Below are positions 6,210 through 13,769 of a stretch of 40,630 nt of DNA, one piece after another. Numbering within the stretch: the stretch's first letter is position 1; every line of letters starts with the position of its first letter. The stretch covers positions 1 through 40,630 of the forward strand of contig BDTJ01000007.1 of the NCBI GenBank assembly GCA_002897655.1, read 5' to 3'. Below the pieces are notes generated by a model, which did not search any database, was not told where the DNA came from, and saw only the letters and a program-made list of their open reading frames with translations. Source of the DNA: an archaeon BMS3Abin17. GTDB taxonomy: Archaea; Nanobdellota; Nanobdellia; Pacearchaeales; GW2011-AR1. The translations under genes were made by a program, and so were the position numbers.

Positions 6210-7352
6210 TTATTTATATTTTATTTCTACTTGATCAGTACGTTGTCTAGGAACAATATCCACATTATCAATGTCTTCTGATTTAATATAATCTCTATTA
6301 TTAAATAGTATTTCCCCAGTGTATGCTACCATAGCTCCGTTGTCCTGTAAAAATTGTTTTTCAGGAACAAACAACTTAGCTCCTCTTTCTTTGCACATTA
6401 TCTTGCACATTTCTTGTAATCGGGAATTGCATGCAACACCCCCGCCAAGCAATAGTTCTTTCTTGCCTGTGTGTGCTAAAGCCCTCTCAGCAGTCTCTAC
6501 AAGCATAGCAAACACTGTTTCTTGCATTGAATATGCAAGGTCTGATAGAGTATACTCTCTATCATTTTTACCTCGCTTTGCTCGGAATTTTTTAGAACTA
6601 TTAACAGACTTTATTCCATTACGTGCGTTTTTCATTAATTGTTTTTTATCAATCTGCGAACACAAGTGAGCAGGTAACTTCTGGGTTGGGGGGGCAGGGT
6701 TAAGTTTACCAATCTTTTCCAGCTTTTGTTTTAAATTAGTTAAAATTCCAGAAAGAGCAATATCCATTCCTTTAACTTTATATGGAAGCTCAATATAGTT
6801 CTTGCCTTTCTTAGCAAGTTTTTCTATTGTTGGGCCTCCTGGAAAACCAATTCCAGCATATCTTGCAAAATTATCAATAAAATTTCCTACACCAATATCT
6901 AAAGTCTCTCCAAAAATACGATACTTGCCACTCTCGTATGCAATTATTTGAGTATTTGCACCAGAAACATAAAGCATGACCGGGTCACTTGCCTTAGTAA
7001 GCCTACCAATCTCTAAATGAGCAATACAATGATTCACAGAAACAATTGGCTTTTTTAATTTAGTTACAAGTTCTTTTGCAAATTTCATTCCTTCAATAAG
7101 GCAAGGTGCAAGTCCAGGTCCTTGGGAAAATGCAATTGCATCAATATCTTTCTCTTTAATTCCAGCATCATCAAGAGCCTCAAAATAAATCTCATGCTTA
7201 TTTTCACAATGATGTTTTGCAGATTCCATAGGGATTATTCCACCAGCCTTAGTAGTATAAGTCTTATTCTTATTAGCAATAATTTTTCCATTCCTAACAA
7301 CACCAACACCAAAGGTGTGTGCAGTTGATTCTATTCCCAATATAATTGTCAT
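6210..7352 (-). CDS. kae1: Kae1/TsaD-family tRNA threonylcarbamoyltransferase subunit with an insertion
   Basis: Kae1 is the catalytic subunit of KEOPS, which makes t6A at position 37 of ANN-decoding tRNAs. The ASKHA-fold motifs are present: GIEST at the start, AFSQGPG, the metal-binding HCIAH (H108, H112), YVSGANTQI, GIGFPGGPTIEKLA, LLLGGGVACN and DNGAMVAY, with the usual ending RQRTD. At 380 aa it is about 50 residues longer than usual archaeal Kae1. The extra piece (about residues 214-266) lies between SGILTNLKQ and YTLSDLAYSMQE and is proline-rich then basic. The ATG at 7352 is chosen; a TTG three codons upstream is unlikely. No Bud32 kinase is fused or adjacent. Confidence 0.95.
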   Translation of the reverse strand: MTIILGIESTAHTFGVGVVRNGKIIANKNKTYTTKAGGIIPMESAKHHCENKHEIYFEALDDAGIKEKDIDAIAFSQGPGLAPCLIEGMKFAKELVTKLKKPIVSVNHCIAHLEIGRLTKASDPVMLYVSGANTQIIAYESGKYRIFGETLDIGVGNFIDNFARYAGIGFPGGPTIEKLAKKGKNYIELPYKVKGMDIALSGILTNLKQKLEKIGKLNPAPPTQKLPAHLCSQIDKKQLMKNARNGIKSVNSSKKFRAKRGKNDREYTLSDLAYSMQETVFAMLVETAERALAHTGKKELLLGGGVACNSRLQEMCKIMCKERGAKLFVPEKQFLQDNGAMVAYTGEILFNNRDYIKSEDIDNVDIVPRQRTDQVEIKYK

Positions 7353-7402
7353 GAAAATCAATATGAAATAGGTTTTATAAAATCTGTTAACACAAACATT
7401 AT

Positions 7403-7849
7403 ATGATCCTAATTCATTTACTAATAGGAATAATCTTTGGCAAAATATTTGGAAACTATCTCTCCTTTATCCTTGGTTCAATTCTCCCAGACATAGATCA
7501 TATTTACATTATTATAAAACATAAGTTGTATAATCTAAAAAAAATTATTAATTCTATAAAATACGAGAAAAAGTTTGATATAAGATATAAAACCCCTTTA
7601 TTTCATTCTATCCTGGGATTAATTATATTCTCACTAATAGTATCTTTCTTTAGCAGAACTGGAGCAATATATTTTGCAATAGCTTATTTTATACATCTTT
7701 TAATTGATTTGGCAGACATAGATGAAAAAAATTACTTATATCCTTTAAAGGTAAAATTCAAAGGGTTTCTACCAATATGGTCAAAATTTGAAAAAATATT
7801 AACAATAATTCTTATACTAATACTATTAATTTTATATAAAATTAATTAA
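7403..7849 (+). CDS. YdjM/DUF457-type membrane-bound metal-dependent hydrolase
   Basis: This 148-aa, very hydrophobic protein has the features of the YdjM/DUF457 family: an N-terminal helix with HLLIG, GSILPDIDH, a second conserved histidine in FHSILGL, and HLLIDLAD. The aspartates and histidines probably bind a metal within the membrane. Four helices are plausible (about 1-30, 66-85, 88-107, 127-146). It is transcribed divergently from Kae1, and the 50-base gap must hold both promoters. The substrate is unknown. Confidence 0.75.
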   Translation: MILIHLLIGIIFGKIFGNYLSFILGSILPDIDHIYIIIKHKLYNLKKIINSIKYEKKFDIRYKTPLFHSILGLIIFSLIVSFFSRTGAIYFAIAYFIHLLIDLADIDEKNYLYPLKVKFKGFLPIWSKFEKILTIILILILLILYKIN

Positions 7850-7879
7850 TAAAAAAATAAAATAAAAATTTAAGAGGAT

Positions 7880-8050
7880 TTACCTTTTCTTTTTAGCTTT
7901 CTTCTTAACAGCTTTTTTCTTAACAGCTTTCTTCTTTTTCTTTTTTCCTCCTCTAGCCATCTTTGCTTCACAGACATTTCCCTTTCCGTCTATGTAATAA
8001 AGATAACCTTTTTGTCTCTTAACTACTCCTTTAGAAATTATTTTTCCCAT
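7880..8050 (-). CDS. Small lysine-rich protein (56 aa)
   Basis: This is an intact 56-aa reading frame. It starts MGKIISKGVVKRQKGYLYYI, continues with a DGKGNVCEAKMARGG segment, and ends in an almost pure lysine/alanine tail with the repeat KKAVKK. An aggagg-type ribosome site precedes the ATG. The tail is like those of histone H1-type or other nucleic-acid-binding proteins, so a chromatin or RNA-associated role is possible; this is inference. I do not recognise a named family. Confidence 0.75.
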   Translation of the reverse strand: MGKIISKGVVKRQKGYLYYIDGKGNVCEAKMARGGKKKKKKAVKKKAVKKKAKKKR

Positions 8051-8096
8051 TTTTTACCTCCTTTTAATTATTATGAATTATCAACGTCCTTTCTCT

Positions 8097-8456
8097 TTAT
8101 AAATCTTTCTTATCACCGACGAGAAGTCCTATAATTTTGTTATTTTTCTTATTGATGGGAATCTCTAAAATTTTTGAGTAATTTTTTTTCACCCTAATAT
8201 AAAAATTAAAAGGTTTTACTATTTTTATCTCAATAACATTATTTTGATCATCAAGCCATAGAGCAACAAAAGGAAAAAATACAAAAAAAGAATGTATATT
8301 CTCCCTTTTTTTATTTTTAAAATCAAATAATAAACTAGGTGCGCCCTCTTTTCTCCTAAATATTAATCCTCTTGCCATCTCAAGAAGACTACAATCCCTA
8401 ACTTCAATCGTAATTTTCTTACCTTTATATCTTAAACCAATCTTTTTTTCTTTCAT
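8097..8456 (-). CDS. DUF192-family protein
   Basis: This 119-aa protein matches the DUF192 pattern: EMARGLIFRRK near residue 30, a LLFDF strand, the hydrophobic HSFFVFFPFVALWLDD where the family has its conserved FWM..T..PLD region, and a final VIEIKIVKPF strand. There is no signal peptide, so it is probably cytoplasmic. The function of DUF192 is not established. The region just downstream of its stop carries the start of the Lys-rich gene; the next gene upstream ends 40 bases away. Confidence 0.75.
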   Translation of the reverse strand: MKEKKIGLRYKGKKITIEVRDCSLLEMARGLIFRRKEGAPSLLFDFKNKKRENIHSFFVFFPFVALWLDDQNNVIEIKIVKPFNFYIRVKKNYSKILEIPINKKNNKIIGLLVGDKKDL

Positions 8457-8495
8457 ATTTAAACATGATTATGGGGGGCATTATTGTGTGAATGT

Positions 8496-8900
8496 TTAAA
8501 TGCTTGAAAATCTTTGATTTTCATTGTTTTTCTCCTCTTTTATCTTTTTATATTCTTTATAACATTTATTTATATTTCTCTCGCACACAAAATCATGGTG
8601 CTTAAATCCTCCCCCAAATGATTTTGGAATGTGCATCAATTCATGAATTATAACTTTTATTTGCTCTTCTTTACTAAATTTATCAAATCTCTCTGACAAA
8701 AACTCAAGAGCATAAAACGCCTTTGTATTCATTGCTTTTTGCATTAATTTCCCTAAAGCATGACATCTTGCAATTGTTCTTCTAGACGAAGTTCCATAGC
8801 TTCTCAGACATCTAACATAACCCATTTTTATATATGGAAATAAGGATTTAGAAACTTCTTCTGCAATTGCCTGGATGTCTGGTGCAAATTCGTATTTCAT
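8496..8900 (-). CDS. Putative zinc metallopeptidase
   Basis: The 134-aa protein contains HELMHIPKSFGGGFKHHDF (about residues 91-109): a HExxH-like HELMH zinc site and a following H for the third ligand, as in a small archaeal family annotated as putative metallopeptidases. It probably acts in the cytoplasm, as no signal is present. The ATG at 8900 lies one base after the stop of the DUF167 gene (TAAGATG), so the two are coupled; an upstream in-frame start at 9014 would overlap that gene heavily and is rejected. The last codons form part of a hairpin (8505-8523). Confidence 0.8.
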   Translation of the reverse strand: MKYEFAPDIQAIAEEVSKSLFPYIKMGYVRCLRSYGTSSRRTIARCHALGKLMQKAMNTKAFYALEFLSERFDKFSKEEQIKVIIHELMHIPKSFGGGFKHHDFVCERNINKCYKEYKKIKEEKNNENQRFSSI

Positions 8901-8901
8901 C

Positions 8902-9111
8902 TTAAATAATCTCCACAACCTTTTTTCTAGAGGTGAGGCCTGATTTAATTTTAATTTGCTTCTTAAAATGTTTAGTGAGTAATTTAATAAGCTCTGTATT
9001 AGCCTTACCTTCACTTGCAGATTTTTTTAGATTAACTACAAACTCTTTGTTACTAATCTCTTTTATTTCTTGTCTTCCTGAATTCGGCCTCACTTTAACA
9101 TTAATTATCAT
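8902..9111 (-). CDS. DUF167/YggU-family protein
   Basis: This 69-aa protein begins MIINVKVRPNSGRQEI and has the family's GKANTELIKLLTKHFK and SGLTSRKKVVEI segments. DUF167 (UPF0235) proteins are small alpha/beta proteins of unknown biochemical role, common in bacteria and archaea. It is complete and of normal length, and is coupled to the metallopeptidase gene downstream. Confidence 0.9.
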   Translation of the reverse strand: MIINVKVRPNSGRQEIKEISNKEFVVNLKKSASEGKANTELIKLLTKHFKKQIKIKSGLTSRKKVVEII

Positions 9112-9135
9112 ATAATCTATAAAAAATTAATAATG

Positions 9136-9143
9136 TTTATATA
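9136..9143 (+). promoter_or_regulatory. TATA box of the MBL-fold gene
   Basis: The sequence tttatata lies about 23-30 bases before the ATG at 9166, which fits a leaderless archaeal transcript. The intergenic space is shared with the divergent DUF167 gene. Confidence 0.6.
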
Positions 9144-9165
9144 ACTTACTTAACATTTAAAGATA

Positions 9166-9678
9166 ATGATAAATAAAATAAAACCAAACATATGGCAGTT
9201 CATATTCAGAGAATTTGGCTCTTGTGTATATTTAATTAAGATTAATAACCAAAATATTCTCGTAGATACAGGTTCTTCTGATAATAAACACGAACTCTTA
9301 AGTGATTTAAAAGAATTAAACATAAAACCAGAACAAATAGGCATGGTTCTGTTAACACACAATCACTGGGACCACGAGGGCAATATCAGCCTTTTCAGGA
9401 ATGCCAGAGTATATGGCAATAAAAAAGATTTTAAAGATAAGAAAATAACAGACATATATAAATTAAAGATAAAAGAAATAAAAATAATAGACACTCCAGG
9501 CCATACTCCCGGAAGTATCAGTCTTCTTTATCAGGATGTTCTATTCTCTGGAGATACCTTGTTTCACAACGGCATTGGAAGAACAGATTTTCCAGAATCC
9601 TCTCATAAAGACATGATAAAATCTTTAGAAGAACTTAGGGGGATAGACTACAAAATCTTACTCCCGGGTCATACATAA
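9166..9678 (+). CDS. Metallo-beta-lactamase-fold hydrolase
   Basis: The 170-aa protein has the full metal-site set of the MBL fold: HNHWDH (H65, H67, D69, H70), H113 in DTPGHTPG, D130 in SGDTLF and H169 in LPGHT. The arrangement is like glyoxalase II/RNase Z-type hydrolases, with GIGRTD as in glyoxalase II-like enzymes. The protein ends right after H169, so the usual C-terminal part is missing and the size is near the minimum for the fold. Its 3' end overlaps the end of the convergent surface-protein gene by 21 bases. The substrate is unknown. Confidence 0.88.
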   Translation: MINKIKPNIWQFIFREFGSCVYLIKINNQNILVDTGSSDNKHELLSDLKELNIKPEQIGMVLLTHNHWDHEGNISLFRNARVYGNKKDFKDKKITDIYKLKIKEIKIIDTPGHTPGSISLLYQDVLFSGDTLFHNGIGRTDFPESSHKDMIKSLEELRGIDYKILLPGHT

Positions 9679-11127
9679 TCCAAACTTCTTTTTATGAATT
9701 GTTAATTTAAGTTTTCTCTTATGCCCTTCTCTTCTTATCAGGATGATGATTATGATTATCAAGATGCATAAGATAAAAATCATTAAAAGCCATATTAAAA
9801 GGGATATTTTTTCAAGTTTGAATGAATCATAACTGCTTGCACCCAACTCTCCATAAGTCACTTTTGCATAAAATACGTAATCGCCTATCCTATCATATTT
9901 TGAAGTTTCTAAAAACACTCTTTTACTAAAACTTCCATCCATTACAATAGTCTCTTTCTTAGGATTATAAGTTAAATTATTAAAATCAACAATAGAATAT
10001 TCCAAGTTCACAGTAATTTCCCCAAAATCACCTAAGTCAGTAATAATAATGTCTGCTATAACTTTATTTCCTGGAACAACATATTTTCTCAAAACCTTTG
10101 TTTCTATATCAAAAAGAGAGGATTTATCTTTTAAATCAAAGACAACATTAATATTTCTTGTAATGCTTCCTGAATTAAATTTGATTTTTCCTGTATAAAC
10201 ATCAGCCCTTTCTCCTTCAACCGCATAGATATCAAGGTAAACCTCCTTAGATTTTCCGACTCCTAAAGGAAAAGATTCTATTCTAGGAATAATAAATTTC
10301 CCTAAATTTGTTACTGTAACATTAATCACTAAATCTTCTGTTCCATTGTTAGTTATAACTAATTTTTTCTGGAAAGTATTTCCTTTTTCTATCTCAATCT
10401 CTAAAAGAGTTTCATCTAATTTAAAGTCCGGACCAATTGTTATTGGTGCAGGAGTAGTTGCTGCACCCCCATCCCCTCCACCACCTGAACTAGAACTTGA
10501 GCTTGTAGAAGAAGAACTTGCTCCCTCACTTATAGAATAATAAGTAATATTTGGACCACCAAAAGCAGTTGTAGTAAAAGTTACTGTCCCTCCTGTATTG
10601 CTCACTAATGTGCAGATGCTTGCAGGACATGTTGCCCCGTTTCTATTAATTATGGGTGTTGTGAATGCTGTATTATATAATGCGATAGTTGCCGACTTGT
10701 TAAGAGAGGCAAATAAACTAACATCAATTGTTAGATTATTACTGGAAATCTCAACATTGCTATCTAAATCAATAATCCGATTATATGCTGTCCCATTAGC
10801 ATCCTGAGTTAAATTAATTATTGGAGTAAATGTTATCTTTCCATAAGAAGAGTCTTCTAAGATTAGGCTAGAGATGGTCTCTAATGCAGCATTGCCTAAA
10901 GATGTAAAGTTGGTTGTATCTCCGTTAAATTCAGTTGCAAGAACTGTTATTTTTTGAGATTGAGTGACTGAGAAGTTAATTTGACTCGATAAAATTGATG
11001 GCGCAAAGCCTGTCATAATCTTATTGCCTAATGAAGGAATATCAAGCATATAAATATTTATCAATATGATTAAGACAAAGATTATTAAAATAAATAATAA
11101 AGACAGTTTCCCCTTTTTTTTACTCAT
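9658..11127 (-). CDS. Surface membrane protein, COG1361-like, last gene of cluster 1
   Basis: The 489-aa protein has an N-terminal hydrophobic helix (about 8-30) followed by IMTGFA, a beta-rich part with many N-x-S/T sequons, a Ser/Gly linker, two Ig-like domains and a C-terminal helix (about 445-468) with a basic tail. Most of it lies outside the cell. From about residue 235 to the end it is a close paralogue of the 391-aa protein at 28205-29380 (shared NNGTEDLVINVTVTNLG-type and KSSLFDIETKVLRKYVVPGN-type segments), but the N-terminal parts differ. It probably helps build or anchor the surface structure of cluster 1. Confidence 0.75.
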   Translation of the reverse strand: MSKKKGKLSLLFILIIFVLIILINIYMLDIPSLGNKIMTGFAPSILSSQINFSVTQSQKITVLATEFNGDTTNFTSLGNAALETISSLILEDSSYGKITFTPIINLTQDANGTAYNRIIDLDSNVEISSNNLTIDVSLFASLNKSATIALYNTAFTTPIINRNGATCPASICTLVSNTGGTVTFTTTAFGGPNITYYSISEGASSSSTSSSSSSGGGGDGGAATTPAPITIGPDFKLDETLLEIEIEKGNTFQKKLVITNNGTEDLVINVTVTNLGKFIIPRIESFPLGVGKSKEVYLDIYAVEGERADVYTGKIKFNSGSITRNINVVFDLKDKSSLFDIETKVLRKYVVPGNKVIADIIITDLGDFGEITVNLEYSIVDFNNLTYNPKKETIVMDGSFSKRVFLETSKYDRIGDYVFYAKVTYGELGASSYDSFKLEKISLLIWLLMIFILCILIIIIIILIRREGHKRKLKLTIHKKKFGLCMTRE

Positions 11128-11179
11128 TTAATAAAAATGGAATCATATTTTAAATATCTTTCTTAATAAAAACTCTTAA

Positions 11180-11605
11180 TTAAAATGCCCTCTTAAATAC
11201 AACCTCCAGAATCCCAGAATAATTTCCATAACTTGCATCTTGGGGAGCAACAGCAGCTACGCTAATTATCTCTTTTTCCCCTGCATCTAAAGAAACTATA
11301 TTTTCAAAGATTAGGTATTCTGCAACATCTCCTTTTATCTTGAGAATAGATTTAATCGGGAAATTATAATTATTTTCAACAACAATACTTCTTTGAGCAC
11401 TTGAACCAGGAGTAATTGTCCCGAAAGTAAGAGCTGTTTCATTAACATCAAAACCGCTACTATTACCTATATTTAATTTGACATGAACTTTGTTCTTATC
11501 AAGAATAACATTACTTCTTACATTTAATAATGCTAAAAATAAGATGAGACTTATAATAAAGATAAGAACCACCAAATAATAAACTTTATCTCCTTTTTTT
11601 TGCAT
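11180..11605 (-). CDS. Small membrane-anchored Ig-like surface protein (141 aa)
   Basis: One hydrophobic helix (about 9-29) is followed by a single beta-sandwich-like domain with pattern LTFGTITPGSSAQRSIVVEN and a late DASYGNYSGILEVVF strand. Domains of this shape, with a G-x-Y-x-G-x-L-x-V ending, are common in archaeal surface and pilus-associated proteins. The gene overlaps the end of the 382-aa gene by 20 bases, so they are co-translated. The role is inferred from context only. Confidence 0.65.
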   Translation of the reverse strand: MQKKGDKVYYLVVLIFIISLILFLALLNVRSNVILDKNKVHVKLNIGNSSGFDVNETALTFGTITPGSSAQRSIVVENNYNFPIKSILKIKGDVAEYLIFENIVSLDAGEKEIISVAAVAPQDASYGNYSGILEVVFKRAF

Positions 11606-12734
11606 TTTTAAGTAAATACCTCCTTATAAAATAAACAACTACAACTAAGAATATTGTTCCCCCTAGAACATATATCACTGTATTATCTGTTTCTTTGATA
11701 AATTCTATTTGGACTAATTTTGTTATGCTTTTTCCAACATCTTTGCCATAATAAATAACAGTTATGTTTGCATTATAAACTCCCTCTGTAAAATTACTTG
11801 TGTCAAAATATCCTGTAATTGTTTTTTCCTCCCATGCATTTAAATTTGTTGAAGTTGTCTTAAAATCAATTAGTTTATCTGAATCGTTAAATATAAAAAC
11901 TTCTGCATATGCTCCATCTATCTCTTCATTCCAACTACTTTCTAGATTAATATCAAACTTTTCAAGTCCTTTAATAAAAATCTGTCTTGTGTAATCTGTA
12001 ATATTAATAAACAAATAACCTATTCTAAAATTAGTCATTGAAATTGCTACCTTTCCATAATCTACACTAGCAATTGCAATATATTTCCCAGGATTATAAT
12101 TTGAGGTATTAAGGGTCTTAGACAATTCTAATCTTCTCTGGCTTTGTATAAAAGTTTCTCCAAGATATAATATCTCAATTGTTTTGTTATCAATAGATAG
12201 AATCTCTATTTGAGGGTTTGCAGTTATATTTTCCTTACCCTCGCTATTTATGCTTAATTCAAGATTAACTAATTCACCAATATTTACATCATTAGTTCTA
12301 AGAGAAATCTCAAGATATCTCCCAGGATAAGGAACAAATATCCTTATTATTGCTGTGATAGCAACTGAGGTTCCTATTGTTGTTCCTTTGGATTTTTCTT
12401 TATCAACTTTTTCAGTAGCAGAAATTCCAATTGTGTGCATTCCTGGTTTTTCTATAGATTGCGGTAGTTTTAATGTAACAGTAAAGCTTCCACTTCCAGT
12501 AATTTCCTTTTGGTCAATTGTTACATATTCCTTTAAATCTCCTCCAGCAGATACTGATATCTTCTTATCAGAGCCTGAACTAAAAACACTATAAGCAATA
12601 ACCTGCTCTAGTCCTGGCTCAAAATTATAATCAATCTTAGCAGGAACAATGCCTATTGCAGAAATAATATTCATTAACACAATAACTAATACTCCCAAGC
12701 ATAAGGACAAATAAAACCTCTTTTTTATTCCCAT
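11586..12734 (-). CDS. Secreted-ectodomain, single-TM surface protein, paralogue A (382 aa)
   Basis: The protein has a signal peptide (about 1-27), a long beta-rich ectodomain beginning GIVPAKIDYNFEPGLEQ, and a C-terminal transmembrane helix (about 355-373) with a basic end. It is a paralogue of the 403-aa protein at 13770-14981: both share the opening GI.P....NF.PGL, the segment PQS..EPG, and VPYP.(R/K)YLE. The first domain resembles the immunoglobulin-like domains of periplasmic pilus chaperones, so the pair could guard or anchor pilin-like subunits encoded between them. That role is inference. Confidence 0.7.
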   Translation of the reverse strand: MGIKKRFYLSLCLGVLVIVLMNIISAIGIVPAKIDYNFEPGLEQVIAYSVFSSGSDKKISVSAGGDLKEYVTIDQKEITGSGSFTVTLKLPQSIEKPGMHTIGISATEKVDKEKSKGTTIGTSVAITAIIRIFVPYPGRYLEISLRTNDVNIGELVNLELSINSEGKENITANPQIEILSIDNKTIEILYLGETFIQSQRRLELSKTLNTSNYNPGKYIAIASVDYGKVAISMTNFRIGYLFINITDYTRQIFIKGLEKFDINLESSWNEEIDGAYAEVFIFNDSDKLIDFKTTSTNLNAWEEKTITGYFDTSNFTEGVYNANITVIYYGKDVGKSITKLVQIEFIKETDNTVIYVLGGTIFLVVVVYFIRRYLLKNAKKRR

Positions 12735-12842
12735 ATCTTAATATATTAAAATATGTTTTTATATCTTACTAATAATAAAAAAATATGAGATATTCCCAGC
12801 CAATATTCTTATTGAACATAAATCTCAATGATATTCAAGAAA

Positions 12843-13472
12843 TTAAATTGTGGTTGCATTAGCAGTTATAGTAACTCCTTTTGCACCTGGTGCAGCATCT
12901 TGAGGAATTTCTAATCTTAAATCTATTCTTAAAAGGTCGCTTGCAGCATCATTACTGAGATTCCAACATGCAAGTTGAGAAGTAATATTTGCATCAGTAA
13001 AGGAAGTTATATTAGTAGCATTATTAGTTCCACCATTACTACAAGAACCCTCTTCGGCATTTGAAACATTCCATTGAAAGATTGGTCCATTACCAGCTGT
13101 CCCGCCTATAAACTGAGTTGAATTTTTATCTGCTGATAAATTTATAGTAACATCATTATTCCCGTCATTTCTAAGAGTAAGCCCTGTGCTAACAGTAGCC
13201 CAATTAGTCCCATTTATTGTATTTCCCACTGTATCTAAGACAGCAAAAGTTATTGGAGATTCATTTACATAACCACTCCCCCAACTTATATTTGAAATAA
13301 CAAAAGTAATGCTTGCTGCACCCTGAACAGTCAGGTTTGCTGTTGCTGTATCAGTTGCATAACCTGTTAAAGCCTGGATATCTCCAACCTTGTTTATTGT
13401 AACTATTAAATTAATTGCCGCAAGACTAACTGCAACAACTGCCACAATCATAAGGAGATTAGTTGACTTCAT
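12843..13472 (-). CDS. Pilin-like surface subunit with LTGYA motif (209 aa)
   Basis: An N-terminal hydrophobic helix (about 7-27) is followed by ALTGYA and a beta-rich domain with sequons (NLSADKNST and others), cysteines (SCSNGG, LACWNLS) and the ending LRLEIPQDAAPGAKGVTITA. The same late pattern, L-x-[IV]-P-x(4)-[PA]-[PA]-G, ends the 197-aa protein and both large adhesins, so it may be a shared docking or polymerisation domain. The ATG overlaps the stop of the 65-aa gene as ATGA, so the two are a coupled pair. I infer an appendage or S-layer-like subunit; it lacks a clear class III signal peptide site. Confidence 0.7.
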   Translation of the reverse strand: MKSTNLLMIVAVVAVSLAAINLIVTINKVGDIQALTGYATDTATANLTVQGAASITFVISNISWGSGYVNESPITFAVLDTVGNTINGTNWATVSTGLTLRNDGNNDVTINLSADKNSTQFIGGTAGNGPIFQWNVSNAEEGSCSNGGTNNATNITSFTDANITSQLACWNLSNDAASDLLRIDLRLEIPQDAAPGAKGVTITANATTI

Positions 13473-13666
13473 TCTGCCCCCCCTGCAGGATTTGGCTGTA
13501 CAACCAAGCTAACACTTGCAGCCCCGTTATCCTCATCTGGGACAATATTAGGAGTTGTTGCATTTTCTAATTCATCAACACTTAAGTTAGAAGTAATTAA
13601 AACAGAAGCAACAGATAAAACTATTGCCACTAATAATAAAACAACAATAAGCTTTTCTCTATCCAT
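13469..13666 (-). CDS. Small single-TM protein (65 aa) coupled to the pilin-like gene
   Basis: The protein is a short N-terminal helix (about 6-27) followed by an acidic, low-complexity segment ending in VVQPNPAGGAE. It overlaps the next gene by the ATGA of stop and start. It has a ribosome site (aagagga) and a TATA box further upstream, so it opens a transcription unit. Its role is unknown; its position suggests an accessory subunit or anchor. Confidence 0.6.
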   Translation of the reverse strand: MDREKLIVVLLLVAIVLSVASVLITSNLSVDELENATTPNIVPDEDNGAASVSLVVQPNPAGGAE

Positions 13667-13719
13667 ATTCCTCTTTAATATTTTAACCCCTTTGTAATAT
13701 TTACAACAAGAAAATCTTA

Positions 13720-13727
13720 TTTATAAA
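13720..13727 (-). promoter_or_regulatory. TATA box for the 65-aa/209-aa unit
   Basis: The minus-strand tttataaa is about 54 bases before the ATG at 13666. With a start about 25 bases downstream this leaves a short leader holding the aagagga ribosome site. Confidence 0.5.
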
Positions 13728-13769
13728 CTTTACTACGATTAAATAATAGATATAGAAGATATATAATAA

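Noticed and set aside
8901-9014. Upstream start at 9014 for the putative metallopeptidase
   Set aside because: It would add 38 residues read out of frame from the DUF167 gene; the ATG at 8900, one base after that gene's stop, fits the coupling seen elsewhere.
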